DNA from: GCA-2746605 sp963704835
GTDB taxonomy: Bacteria > Bacteroidota > Ignavibacteria > Ignavibacteriales > Melioribacteraceae
Direction of reading: 5' to 3'
NCBI GenBank assembly: GCA_963704835.1
Contig: CAVPHW010000003.1
Coordinates: 248,001 to 312,000 of the forward strand
Length of the DNA stretch: 64,000 nt
Positions 18,612 through 30,222 of this stretch are shown here, piece after piece. Position 1 is the stretch's first letter. Every line of letters starts with the position of its first letter. The notes under the pieces are model-generated. The model was not told the DNA's origin, made no database searches, and saw only the letters and a program-made list of their open reading frames with translations. A program made the position numbers and the translations under genes.

Positions 18612-20181
18612 TTATTTAATAGTTGGTTTTGAAGATTTTATCTGAATTTCATCTCCATTAGTAATTTTAAATTCAATTCTTCTATTTACTGCTCTTCCAT
18701 ATTCGGTCGCATTATCCTCAATTGGATGTTTTTCCCCCAATCCGGTGGAAGTTAGTTTTGAACTATTTATACCTTTGGAAATTAAAAATTGTCTTACTGA
18801 TTTTGCTCTTCTATCAGAAAGTGATTCATTATAATCATCATTTCCAAAACTATCCGTGTGACCTTGTATTTCAACTTCAACATTCGGATATTTTTTAAGC
18901 ACATCAACGACATGCAATAAAGTAGTTTCCGATTCGGGTGTTAATTGATCGCTATCAAATTTAAAATATACACCTTCAATAACCACTTGTTCATTATTTT
19001 TAACAGCATTTTCAAGTTTGGCATCTTTCTGTTGTAATACAGCCTCTTCCTCCTTGGGACACTTACTGCTGATACCATCATAGCTACTGAACTCTATTCT
19101 TCTGTTAATAGCTCGTCCAATTTCCGTACTATTATCAGCGACCGGTTTTCTTTCTCCACAACCAGCAGTAAAGAGTCTTTCGGCAGCAACACCTTTAGAA
19201 ACCAGATAGCTCTTAACGCTATTGGCTCTCTCTTTCTGATAGATCCATATTATATGAATCGCTACCAATATTATCTGTGTGTCCAAGAATTTCAAATTTT
19301 TCTTCTGGAAATTTATTTAATGTTTTTGCAACATTATCTAATATGCTTTCTGCTTCTGGAGTTAATTCATCTTTATCAAATTTAAATCTTACATTTTCAA
19401 TCACAAATGATTCGCGTTTCGTTATAGCTTTTTCAATAATTTTATCAATGTAAACTGTGTCTATTACTATTTTTTCAACTGGAACTTCTTTCACAACTTC
19501 TCTAATTCCTGGCATGCAGATTCTTGATCTTTTTCCTCTTGAGAAATGCCAAATTGCACCAAACTTAAGATTCATATAAGAATCACCGTTGCTCTGAAGA
19601 ATTCCCTTTACTTCATTGATGTGTTCATTACCATCAATTTTATTGTTTGATGCAGTTATATAAGTGAATTCTGATCGAAGGCTTATATCATCCCAAAATT
19701 TAAATTCAGCTCCAAATCCTAATTCCGCTTGATATCCTACATAAGCATCTTTTATCCACGGTCTGGTATCTTGTGCGATATGGATATAGATGATTTAAAG
19801 TATGTAATTCCATATCCCACCATAACATAAGGAGAAATTCTTTCACAAGGTAAAATTGAATAAATCGCTTCTAAATTAACGGTGCCCATGTTTACATAAT
19901 TATCAATTTCTTCCACTGCATTTGAATAATAAAATGAATGTCAATCTTACATAATTTGGGTGTAAGTCTAAATCCAAAATGTTCAGTTATATTATACCCG
20001 AAGGCTAAATAGGCTCCCATAATTATTGATGTGATGCAATTGATTTTTCACTTATTGTCATATACCGCGGATAGCTAAATCCACCGCCAACGTACCAACC
20101 AGATTTATACACTTTAACACTGTCCTCTTGAGCAAATATTATTGCTGAAAACAGTAGCATCAATGTCAATATTTTTTTCAT
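18612..20181 (-). pseudogene. OmpA-family porin with two tandem OmpA C-terminal domains, frameshifted
   Basis: Outer-membrane protein that should tether the envelope to peptidoglycan. It starts at ATG 20181 with AGGTG upstream; the signal peptide is LMLLFSAIIFAQ. A barrel of about 180 residues (for example DISLRSEFTYITAS) is followed by a coiled VPVEKIVIDTVYIDKIIEKA linker. Two OmpA domains then occur in tandem. Each has FKFD-x-(D/Q)-LTPE, GHTD and NRRIEF: the first spans about 19390 to 19080, the second about 18985 to 18640. Both keep the Asp and Arg used for diaminopimelate binding. One extra base at about 19225 (GAGAGAGCC) breaks the first domain, and two or more lesions break the barrel between 19780 and 20060. 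Coding similarity is otherwise intact. Confidence 0.8.
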
Positions 20182-20385
20182 CTTTACACCTCTTTAATCA
20201 AAGATTTTTAGTTTTAACAATATCAAAAGTATTGGAATTTATTGTCGAACACAACATTAAAATAATTTAATTAACTATTTCAAACTTAATTAAATTATCT
20301 ACGTATTGAGTTGATTGTAAGAATTTAAACAAAATTTAAGATTTTAGCTATAAAAAACAATATTATTGAAAGTGACTAAGCATTT

Positions 20386-22075
20386 CTATAAGTATGCAGT
20401 TTTTAATATTTTTGTGTTAAGTGAGCTTACTAATTCAAACTCGCCATACTCAACCTTTTCTTTGTCTCCATAATAATTATTTTCACTGCTGTCTTTTTGT
20501 ATTGAGGAATTTATAGTAGTCAAACTTAATAAATCTAATTTCTCAACTACAAGATTATTTCCATTATTCATATCGACCTTTCCCTCTAAAATGTAGGGTC
20601 CCATAGACATGGTCTTTTCTGCATATTTTTCATAAGCATTTGGAAATATAACCGCCTCAAATGTACCTGTTAAATCCTCTAACGAAAGGAACTTCATTAT
20701 TTTACCATTGCGAGTTTTTATTCTTTTGGATGTCATAAACCAGCCAATCATTTTCACTTTTTTGCCATTATGCCGATGTATGTCTTTAGCAGTTGTTATG
20801 CTAGATTGTTGGGTAAATTCTTTAAAAAAGTGTAATGGATGTCTAGTTGTCATATACCCAAACATCTCATACTCAAGGGCACAGATTTCTTCTAATGAGT
20901 ATTGCGAATTAGTTATAACTTCAGCCTCAATATTAAAACTCTCAAACAAAAATGAAGTCTGATCAGTATTTTGAAGGATGCTTTTTTTGAAGTTATAAAT
21001 ATCCAATAAACGAATTAAAGTAGGTCTGGTTTGCTTTAGACAATCGCAAGCACCACATTTTATTAATATTTGGGCTTCTTTGTAAGATATTTTTGTTCTA
21101 ATAAAAAGGTCAATCAGTGAAGAGAACTTACCATTATCTTTTCTTTCTGCAATTATATTATCGATGGTAGTTTTGGACAAATCTTTTATTGCCATAAATC
21201 CTATTTGTATTTCATCTTCCTTACCAAAATATTCATATTCGCTGTTATTGATTGACGGAAGTTTAATCTCTAAACCCATTCTCTTGCATTCTTGTATATA
21301 AACAGCAGCTGAGTAATAACCGCCTCTATTGCTTAGTACACTAGCCATAAACTCGGCTGGATAATGTACTTTTAAATAAGCTACTTGAAAGGATAGCAGA
21401 GCAAAGGAAGCACTATGAGCCTTGCAAAAAGCGTATCCCGCAAATGATTCTATTTGACGCCATAGTTCTTTTGCAATATTGGAAGTTAGTCCTTTTTGAT
21501 TGCAGGAAAAGAAGAATTTATTTTGAAGTTGCTCCATGGCATTATGAGAACGCATTTTGCCACTCATAGCTCTTCGGAGAAGGTCTGCTTCTTCTAAACT
21601 TAAATCCGGCAATATGATGCGCAATTTTTATAACATCTTCCTGATAAATCATTACTCCGTAAGTTTCGCCAAGATATTTTTCCATTTCCGGAACAAGATA
21701 TTTTCTTCTTTTGGGGTTTTTATGGCGGGCAATAAATTCTTGCATCATACCACTTTCTGCAACTCCAGGTCTAATAACAGAGCTTGCTGCAGTCAGCATT
21801 TCAAAAGTATCGCAATCTAATCTTTTAAGTAGCGAACGCATTCCGGGGGATTCAATATAGAAACAACCAATTGTATTGCCTTCTCGGATTATTTTTTTTG
21901 TTCCTTCATCATTAAATAGAATCTCATAATTGTAAATATCAAAATTTACATTCCCCTTATTGCGTGGCAATGGCTTTCTAATACTTGGGAAATTAAGCTT
22001 GTTTTTCGAAGGAAGATTGAATCGGACATATTGAGAAGAACTATTCGGTATGTGGATTAATAGTTTGCATTTAAT
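20386..22075 (-). pseudogene. dnaE: DNA polymerase III alpha subunit (Bacteroidota second DnaE type), 5'-truncated and frameshifted
   Basis: C-terminal half of a DnaE-type replicative or error-prone polymerase. Visible blocks are GCFYIESPGMRSLL, SVIRPGVAESGMM, YGVMIYQEDVIKIAHHIAG, a RRAMSGKMRS helix, ESFAGYAFCKAHSASFALLSFQ, and the C-terminal OB fold (KMIGWFMTSKRIKTRNGKI, then FEAVIFPNAYEKYA). One extra T in GGATTTAAG near 21615 shifts the frame. Upstream of about 22000 the similarity fades and a TGA closes the frame at about 22077, so the PHP domain and catalytic aspartates, about 430 residues, are missing. A SOS-like palindrome lies about 110 bases further upstream. Either a real deletion or an assembly join would explain this. 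Confidence 0.75.
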
Positions 22076-22104
22076 TCACTGTTTTTTGGGGGGAAGTTAG
22101 GATC

Positions 22105-22145
22105 CTTAATAAGATTAAGAGCAAGATCAAGAATAAGATTAATAA
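22105..22145. repeat. Degenerate AAGATY/AAGAnn hexamer run
   Basis: A stretch of imperfect hexamers (AAGATT, AAGAGC, AAGATC, AAGAAT, AAGATT) between the truncated dnaE and the palindrome at 22187. It is low-complexity DNA that on the minus strand reads as Leu/Asn/Ile-rich peptide, so I do not call a gene from it. Confidence 0.55.
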
Positions 22146-22186
22146 AGAAAGAAATAATGAGTCTCATGATAGAAAATGCAAATTTA

Positions 22187-22210
22187 TATAGTGAACATTT
22201 GTTTACTATA
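22187..22210. promoter_or_regulatory. 24-bp palindrome, LexA/SOS-box-like operator candidate
   Basis: The halves TATAGTGAACAT and (reverse complement) TATAGTAAACAA match at 10 of 12 positions. The core GAAC-N4-GTTT resembles the Gram-positive-type SOS box. It lies upstream of the truncated dnaE on that gene's strand, where an SOS-regulated mutagenesis promoter would be plausible. The remaining bases between here and 22399 contain only a short hairpin. Confidence 0.45.
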
Positions 22211-22299
22211 ATTTAATTCTTTAGAAGGAATTAGGCAAGTGGTAAAATAAGATAATCGAAGTAGATTTTTAAAATCCCTTTGTATTTTTAGCTTATGTC

Positions 22300-22317
22300 G
22301 CAGACAGGAATGTCTGC
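22300..22317. repeat. Short inverted repeat GCAGACA-GGAA-TGTCTGC
   Basis: Perfect seven-base arms around a four-base loop, with no T-run, between the truncated dnaE and kdsC. It may be a small dispersed hairpin element; copies elsewhere in the genome would be needed to say so. Confidence 0.4.
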
Positions 22318-22398
22318 AATACGACGTACGAAAAAAGATAAAATTCTAGTAGTTAGAAAGAAAAAAGACAGTTAAAGAGAATAAATTAAAATCAGAGT

Positions 22399-22903
22399 CT
22401 ACAATTGAGCTTTTAAAATTAAATCTGCAAATTCTCTGAAAACACCTTTACCACCTTTTGTAGGAAAAACTAAATCCACAATATTTTTTACTTGAGCAAC
22501 AGCATCTTTGGGACAAGCTGAAAAACCAACATCTTTAATAATACCAATATCATTAACATCATCACCAATAAAAGCAACATTTTCGGTTGAAATATTTTCA
22601 CTAGATACAAATTTCTATTATTTTATTTTCTTTATCCCAAACACCAAGGATACAGATAATCAACTTTTAATCGTTCACCTCTTATTTTTATCAATTCAGA
22701 AGTATCAGTAGTAATAATTGCATTTTTAATTCCATGAATCTCTCAGTAGATTTCATACCCATACCATCTTTAACATTAAACTTTTTCATCACTAAACCAT
22801 CGTGGAGTAATACAAACCGCCATCTGTTAAAACACCATCAACATCTGTAATAACTAATTTAATATCTTTTAAGAGGAGATAAATCTCAGTTACTAAAATT
22901 CAT
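22399..22903 (-). pseudogene. kdsC: 3-deoxy-D-manno-octulosonate 8-phosphate phosphatase (KdsC), multiple lesions
   Basis: HAD-family phosphatase of LPS Kdo synthesis. The span equals about 168 codons, the normal KdsC length. In shifting frames I can read a DVDGV nucleophile region, GLVMKKFNVKDGMGMK, GVWDKENKIIEI, ENVAFIGDDVNDIGIIKDVGFSACP, and the ending KGGKGVFREFADLIL. These are in the right order but need several indels and a TGA (after MNFSN) repaired. Motif conservation is too good for an old pseudogene, so sequence error is likely. Its presence supports an LPS-bearing outer membrane. Confidence 0.75.
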
Positions 22904-23381
22904 AGTATAAAAATATCTATTTAATTGATTAATGAATGCAAGATAAAAAAAATACTTACCTCAACCTAGTTATGAGCTAAAATTGTGTAAATCATTATAT
23001 AAATAATAGGATAAGAAAATAAAAAGGGTAGTAGAATTTTCAAATAATGAAACTGGGTATGATTTTTCTTTTTACTTTTAAAAATGATTTCTTATATTGG
23101 GCTGTCTAAAGAGAAATCATATATAATTAAGCCAATTACTAACAAATTGAAGATAGCTAAAATAACAATTAATGAAAGCAATCTTTAAATACTTGACCTT
23201 ATTTTATGTCCGCAAATTAGCTTTTTATTTTGGGGAGAATAAAAAGTTCCAAAAGCCTAATTTCTAATATTAATTTTTTGTTAAGAAATGCTAAACACTG
23301 TTGGGAATAACAGGTCATTTTTTCTATAATTACAGTACAAAACAATAAAATAATTTTCTATAACAAAATGAGGATAGCTCT
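22904..23381. other. Intergenic region between kdsC and the first TonB receptor
   Basis: AT-rich, with stops in all frames. It must hold the divergent promoters of kdsC and the receptor. I see a small CTGTT-GGGAAT-AACAG hairpin near 23300, no clear -35/-10 pair and no gene. Confidence 0.5.
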
Positions 23382-26128
23382 ATGTCAAAAACGTACAAAT
23401 TCTTTGTGCTAGCCTTTTGCTAGTTAGCTCTGTTACGTTTGCTCAGACTTATAAAGTCTCTGGAAATGTAACAAGTGCAACAAACTGGTGAAAATTTAAT
23501 TGGAGCCAATGTTTATGTTAAAGGTGCTCGCAATTGGTGCAGCAACAGATGCAAATGGTAATTATGAATTTAATGTTCCAAAAGGAACCTATGATATTGT
23601 TTGCAGTTTTATAGGTTTTGAAGCTTCACAAATGCAAGATGTAAATGTAACAAACAATATGGAATTGAATTTTAATCTTAAAGATTATGAATTTTCTCTT
23701 AGTCAGTAACAGTTTTAGCCGATAGAGCTAAAGAAAGAGAAACTCCTGTTGCTTATTCAAATATTGAAAAGAAAGATGTAGAATTCAAATTAGGATCGCA
23801 AGATGTTCCTATGGTTCTAAATACTACCCCAAGTGTTTATGCAACAATGGGCGGCGGCGGTGCCGGTGATGCTACGTATTAATATTCGTGGATTTGATCA
23901 AAGAAACATTGCTATTATGATTAACGGTGTTCCTGTTAATGATATGGAAAATGGCTGGGTTTATTGGTCAAACTGGGATGGTGTTGGTGATGCTACTTCT
24001 TCAATCCAGATTCAAAGAGGATTAAGTGCTGTTAACTTAGCTACTCCATCAATTGGTGGAACAATGAACGTTATTACTGACCCAACAGCTGCTAAGTTTG
24101 GCGGTAAATTTAAACAAGAATTTGGTAATGATGCATTCTTAAAATCTACATTAGTTGCTAATTCTGGTTTAATTGATGATACATGGGCTGTTAGTGCTGT
24201 TGTTGTTAAAAAAACTGGTGATGGTCTAATTGATTAAACATGGACTGATGCTTGGGCATATTATTTTGGAGCAAGTTATAATTTAAATTCAACAAATAGA
24301 TTAGAACTTTATGCTTTAGGTGCACCACAAAGACATGGACAAAATACTTATACAAACAAAATGCTGCTGCTTATAGTCATGATTATGCTAGAGATGAATT
24401 AGGTTATTCTCAAGAAGCTCTTGATGTATTTCCCAGAATCTGATAGAGGTAGATTATATAATGAAACTGGAGTACCAGTAAGTTCATCTTATACTGGTCA
24501 GCAATGGACTACACCATTATTGGGTTATAGTTCTGAAGGTAGTGCACAAGATAGATATGATCCAAATTTTATTAACGAAAGAGAAAATTTTTTCCATAAA
24601 CCAATTGCTAAACTTAAACTGGTATTCTCAATTATCTAAAGACTTTAAGTTTGTATACAACTACTTTATTATTCAGGTGGTATTGGTGGTGGAACAGGAA
24701 CTTGGGGTTCTATGCGTTATAACTATCATGTTGGTATCACAAGTCCTTCACGTTTTGTTGCTTATGATGCAACTATTGAAAGAAATGTAGCTAATGGCAG
24801 CAACTGGTTCTCTTGGTATTTTAAGAAATAGTAGAAATAATCAATGGACATTTGGCGCAATTTCAAAAGCCTATTATAAAATTTCAGATAATTTCAAAAC
24901 ATCATTTGGTATTGATTGGAGAACTGCTGAAATTGATCACTTCTAAGAAGTTAGAGATTTTTTAGGTGGACAATTTTATACAGATAATAGTGATGAATTT
25001 AATCCAGAATAGAAAATTAGTTCTTAGGTGATAAATTTAATTATTTTAATACAAATACTGTTGATTGGATTGGTGGATATGTTCAAGGTGAATATACTGA
25101 AGATAGATGGATGTGTTTGGAATGGGTGGATATTCAACAATAAAATATACATTTACTGATCATTTTAATAGTACAACCGGTGATGCTTCTGGTGAAGAAA
25201 TTTTCACCGAATCTGATCCAATTGGTGGATTATCAAGGAAAAGGTGGTGCTAAGTATAGATTGTCAAATACAACAGATGTATTCTTTAATGGCGGTTATG
25301 TTTCTAAAGTGCCAATATTTGATCAAGTTATTGATGATGGAACAGGTGTTAAAGCTGAAGATCCTGATAACGAAAAATTTACAAACTTTGAAGTTAGGAT
25401 TAAATTACAGATCTCCAGATGGTAAAGTTGCTCTTAGAGGTAATGTATATTATACTACATGGTTAGATAGATCAAATTCAAGAAGTGTTCTAAATCAAGA
25501 TGGTTCTGAAGGTATTGTATTTATTCAAGGTTTAGATTCAAGACATTATGGACTTAGAAGTTGAAGCTGCTTTAAGACCTATTAAATATGTTAAGACTAG
25601 ATTTAGCAATGTCATTTGGTAATTGGAAATATACTAGTGATGTTAATGCAAAATATAGAGATTATTCTAATCCTAATTTCCCAGATCAAGAATTTAATCT
25701 TTATACTAATGGTCTAAAAGTTGGTGACCAACCTCAAACTGCATTAGCTCTAACTGCAACTTTGTTCCCAGTTGAAGGTTTATCAGTAAGTGGAATTGTA
25801 AGACATTACAGACAACATTATGCTGCATTGGGATGCATTCTAACAAGAACTAATGCAAATGATAGACAACAAAGCTGGCAAGCACCAAATTATACAGTAA
25901 TTGATTTACATGCTGTATATAATTTACCTCTTAATTTGAGAGGTGTTGATTTCCAATTATTTGGTCATGTTTTCAACTTACTTGATGAAATTTATGTTCA
26001 AGATGCTACAGATAATAGTGCATTTAATGCTTATGCAGGTAATGGTAAAACTCATTCTGCAGATGATGCAGAAGTTTATTTAGGTTTACCACAGATCATT
26101 TAATGCTGGTATTAGCATCTTATTTTAA
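23382..26128 (+). pseudogene. TonB-dependent outer-membrane receptor 1, heavily frameshifted
   Basis: Reads across frames as a receptor of about 915 residues. In order: a signal peptide (MSKTYKFFVL to a SSVTFAQ-like end), a carboxypeptidase-regulatory-like domain (GENLIGANVYVKG, TDANGNYEFNVPKGTYDIVCSF), a plug (NIRGFDQRNIAIMINGVPVND, IQRGLSAVNLATPSIGGTMNVIT), barrel strands with GAPQRHGQ and NFEV-x-LNYRSPDGKVALRGN, and a final barrel strand FNAGISILF. It would import a bulky nutrient using TonB energy. Lesions include the indel after FFVLAFC, an extra base before the plug (GCTACGTATTAAT), in-frame stops TAA 24235, TAA 24944 and TAG 25010, and a final shift at about 26093. A terminator follows. 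Confidence 0.85.
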
Positions 26129-26157
26129 GCTGTAAGTTTCACAAATAGTTTAATTTA

Positions 26158-26185
26158 AGCCGTCCAAATGGACGGCTTTTTTTTT
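26158..26185 (+). terminator. Strong Rho-independent terminator
   Basis: AGCCGTCC and GGACGGCT form a perfect eight-pair stem with loop AAAT, followed by nine T. It lies 30 bases after the first receptor's stop and separates it from the second receptor. Confidence 0.92.
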
Positions 26186-26234
26186 ATCTTTATAAATTAT
26201 CTTTATAAACTATTTGTAGAAAGCTGCTATTTTA

Positions 26235-28799
26235 ATGAAAATATGTTTTCATTTTACTTTTTATCTACTTCAATATTCTAGCCCAAAACTTTAATATTAC
26301 AGGCATAATAAAGAATTCTAATTGGTGAAATTCTTCCTGATGCTAATTTATATATTGAAGAGATTGAAAAAGGTACATCTTCAGATAAAAATGGCAAATT
26401 TATCTTTAATGTTTATACAACTGGAACTTACACTTTAAAAGTTTCTTTTATTGGGTTTGAAACTAAAGAACTAAAGATAATTCTAGATGATGATAAAAAT
26501 ATTATTGTTGAAGTATTGTTAGAGCTATCCAATTACAACTTAGTCAATACATTAATTGAAGGTACTTATCCAAAATTTAGAGAAACTTCAGTTGCCTTTT
26601 CTGAACTAACCAGTAAAGATATTGAATACTAGCTTGGATCAAGGGAAGCAGTAAATATTTTGAAGAGAACACCCAAGTGCATATGTTTCCCAGCAAGGTG
26701 GAGGAATTGGTGAACAGCGATTAAGTATCAGAGGTTTTGATCAAACTAATATTGCTGTAATGATTAATGGAATTCCAATTAATAATCCGGAAAATGGTGA
26801 AATTTATTGGTCAAACTGGGTTGGGATTTCTGATTTAGTTGATTATGTTCATGTTCAAAGAGGATTAAGTGCAATTCCTTATTCAACTTCATCAGTTGGT
26901 GGAAGTGTTAATTTTGTAACAGTTGGTTCTAATAGTCAATCAAACCATTCATACAAGTTTAAGTAACAAATTGGTTCATATAATCTCTTTAAAAGCTCAC
27001 TTAGTTTTACAACCAATGTTATCGGAAAATATTGAGTCTAATTGGACTTATTTCAAAAAGAACAAGTGATGGATTTGCAGATCAAGTTTATTCAGATGAA
27101 TTATACATATTTTATTTCGGATAGGAATGTATTTTGAAAAACATGTATTACAAATTCAATTATTTGGATCTCCACAAAAACATGGACAAAGATTATCACC
27201 TCAAACAATTAATGATTGGAAAAAATATGGAAAAAATTATAATGCTGATTGGGGTTACTTAAATGGAAAACCATTAAATCTTAGGGATAATGAATTTCAT
27301 AATCCAACTTTAAGTATTAACTATAATTGGCAAATATCAAATAATCTTGTTTAAACAAATATTATTTCTTTATCTCAGAGGTACTGGTGGTGGAACAGTT
27401 CCACCATGGTATCCTGAACTAACAAGAACGAGAGATGGTCAAATAGATTTTGATAAAGAATGTCAGATTAATTCAAATAATGTTGATTCAAATTATGATC
27501 CTCAAAAAAATAAATCAGAAGTTGCTCTTAGAAAAGGTGTTCATAAAAATTATTGAGGGTACTATTAATTTCTGCTTTTAAGTATAATTTGAACGATTTT
27601 ATTTTTAGCTGTCGGTTTTGATGGAAAATATTATGAAGCTCAAAATTATAATGAACTTAGCAATTTACTTGGTGGAGATTATCAAATATGGAAGCGGTAA
27701 TATTAATGAGAATCCCAATAAATTGTTAAAGGTTGGTGATAAAGTAGATTTTAATGCCGATAGTTTTACTAGAAATTATGGATCATTTTCTCCAAGTGGA
27801 ATATAAACAAAATAATATTTCAGCATATTTAAATATAGCTATTTCAAATACAGAGTATAATCGAATCGATTATTTTAATTTTCTTACAAACGATGAAAAT
27901 CGAGAAACAGGGTGGAAAAGTTTTACAAGCAAAACTTTAAAAGCTGGGATCAAATATAATCTTGACCCTAACAATAATTTTTATTTTAATATTGGAAATT
28001 TTTCTAGAGCACCTTTATCAATGAATGTTTATGACTATGGAAATAACCAATATCAAAATGTAAAAAATGAAAAAATTTTATCTTTTGAAGTTGGGTATGG
28101 TTTAAAGAATGAATTTAGCCAATTCAATATAAATTACTTTACTACTTCTTGGAAAGATAAAGCATTTAGTCAAGTATTTGTTGGTTCTGAAACTAATAGT
28201 TTATACTATTATAGTTTATTTGGAGCATCTGCAAGACACACTGGAATTGAATTTGATGGAAGATTAGCTATAACAGATAAATTATCACTAAACTCTATGT
28301 TTTCTTATTCTTCAATAAATGGAAAAGTGATATTGATGCTTCTATAAGACCTGAATCAAATCCGGATGATGAAATTAAATATCATGCTTATACAGAAAAC
28401 CTCTATGTTGGAAATTTCCCAATGACATCTGCCTCATTAGGATTTTATTATGAAAATGAAATTAAAGCTGGTTTGATTTGGTATATAAATCCCAAAAGTA
28501 ATTTTTATGGAAAATACTATTCTAAGTTTATTCCAGAATTAAGAACTAATTTGAATGAAAAAAATATACAGCCATGGAAAATACCAGATTTCTACATTAT
28601 TGATTTTCATACTGGAGTTAAATTTGATATGACCAACTTGTTCATTAAATCTATTGGCATATCATTTGACCTATTTAATATTTTAGATCAAGAGAATATT
28701 ATTGATGCAGTGGATGGTAAATCTCATGATTCAAAAACTGCAACTGTTTGGTATGGGCGAGGAAGATGGTGGAATTTGTCATTGTCACTATTATTCTAG
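26235..28799 (+). pseudogene. TonB-dependent outer-membrane receptor 2 (paralogue of receptor 1), heavily frameshifted
   Basis: Same architecture as receptor 1, about 850 codons: start MKICFHFTFYLL, a regulatory-like domain (GEILPDANLYIEEI, SDKNGKFIFNVYTTGTYTLKVSF), a plug (SIRGFDQTNIAVMINGIPINNPENGE, then VQRGLSAIPYSTSSVGGSVNF), a barrel and the final strand WWNLSLSLLF. The plug matches receptor 1 almost motif for motif (YWSNW; GSPQKHGQ against GAPQRHGQ), so the pair arose by duplication. Lesions include stops TAG 26630 and TAA 26964 and shifts near 26300, 26660, 27350, 27555, 27800 and 28330. The following phosphodiesterase is on the same strand after 193 bases in which I see nothing. Confidence 0.83.
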
Positions 28800-28992
28800 T
28801 TTTTTGTTGAAAAAGATTATTTAATATTTCATTAAGTATTATCAATCTTTATCTAATTCGACAATTCAATTTATTGGAATTATTTTTTATTATTTTTATT
28901 TCATTCATTAAAAGAATAATGTTTTTTTTACACTCAATTTCTTTTGAAAAAAAAGTGGTTAACAATTATTTCAATTTTATTTAATAAAAAAT

Positions 28993-30211
28993 ATGAACAA
29001 AATTATACTCTCAGTTTCGCTTCTTTTTATCTGTGCTTTTTTGCCTACAAGTATTCAATCACAACCATATGTAATTTTAATTTCTTTTGATGGATTTAGA
29101 TGGGATTATTCAGAGAGAGGTATTACACCTAATCTTGATAAAATGAAAATGAATGGTGTGCACGCATCATCGTTAAAACCGGTTTTCCCATCAAAAACAT
29201 TTCCAAATCATTATTCCATGGTTACGGGAATGTACCCTGAAAATCATGGAATTATTGGAAATAATTTTGTGGATCCATTTCTGAATAAAAGATATAGAGT
29301 TGGTGATACTAGTTTCTGTTAGAGAAAGCAAATGGTACTTAGGCGAAGCTTTTTGGCAGACAGCTAAAAGAAATGGAATAAAGACTGCAAGTTATTTTTG
29401 GCCAGGTTCAGAAGTTGAAATTGATTACATGCGACCTGATTTATACGAAAAGTATGAACACTATAGACCATACAAAAAAAGAGTTGATGACGTTATAAAA
29501 TGGTTGTCTCTTCCACATATTGAACGACCTCATTTTATAACTTTATATTTTGATGATACTGATACGTATGGACATAAATATGGACCAATTTCTCCAGAAA
29601 TTAATCAATCTATTCAGCGACTCGATTCAATTATGGGTTATTTAAATTCAGAGTTATTGCAATTGGAAATTAAAGATAGTGTTAATATAATTTTGGTCTC
29701 TGATCATGGGATGACAGAAATTAGCACAGAAAGAATTATTAATATTGATGAAATCATTTCAGAATTTGATTATAAATTAGAAGGTGATAAATCTTTTGTG
29801 GAAATAACGACCTCTAAGAATAATATCAATTCTGTTTATTTAAAACTGAAGGCAAATCAAAATCATTATAAAGTATATTTAAAAACAGAGTTACCAAATT
29901 ATTATCATTTTTCTAATCATCCATTTATCTCGCCAATAATTCTTATTGCAGATCTTGGGTGGTCAATTGTAAATAACGAGACTATAAAATATTTTAGAAA
30001 ATCCTATTCAAAAGGAAACCATGGTTATGACAATAATCATTTAGATATGCATGGAACTTTTATTGCATCAGGTCCACATTTTAAATCAAATCTAAAAACG
30101 GGGACGATTAATAATATTGATATTTATCCACTACTTTCAAAAATATTTAATATATACCCTAGAAGTAATATTGATGGAAAGTTAGAAAGAATTGAATTTA
30201 TTTTAAAATAA
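28993..30211 (+). pseudogene. Secreted nucleotide pyrophosphatase/phosphodiesterase (ENPP type), one frameshift
   Basis: Alkaline-phosphatase-fold phosphodiesterase that would cleave nucleotides or related phosphodiesters outside the cytoplasm. It has a signal peptide ending TSIQSQ, the first metal Asp in LISFDGFRWDY, the Thr nucleophile in FPSKTFPNHYSMVTGMYPENHGI, a second metal set in YFDDTDTYGHKYGP, DHGM, and late NHGYDN and MHGTF motifs. One extra T at about 29312 (AGTTTCTG) splits it; removal gives 405 residues and a continuous VGDTSSVRESKWYLGE-type sequence. Its position after two TonB receptors suggests a nutrient-scavenging locus. Confidence 0.88.
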
Positions 30212-30222
30212 CAAGGGATATT

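Noticed and set aside
22060..22165. Short minus-strand open frame beginning MRLIISFF between the palindrome and dnaE
   Set aside because: Its sequence follows the AAGAnn repeat (Leu/Asn/Ile-rich) and does not resemble a DnaE N-terminus, so I did not call it a gene.
23382..28799. Reassigned stop codons in the TonB receptors
   Set aside because: TAA and TAG interrupt the receptors and TGA interrupts kdsC nearby, while genes outside the region use all three as ordinary stops. Frameshifts occur alongside, so recoding does not explain it.
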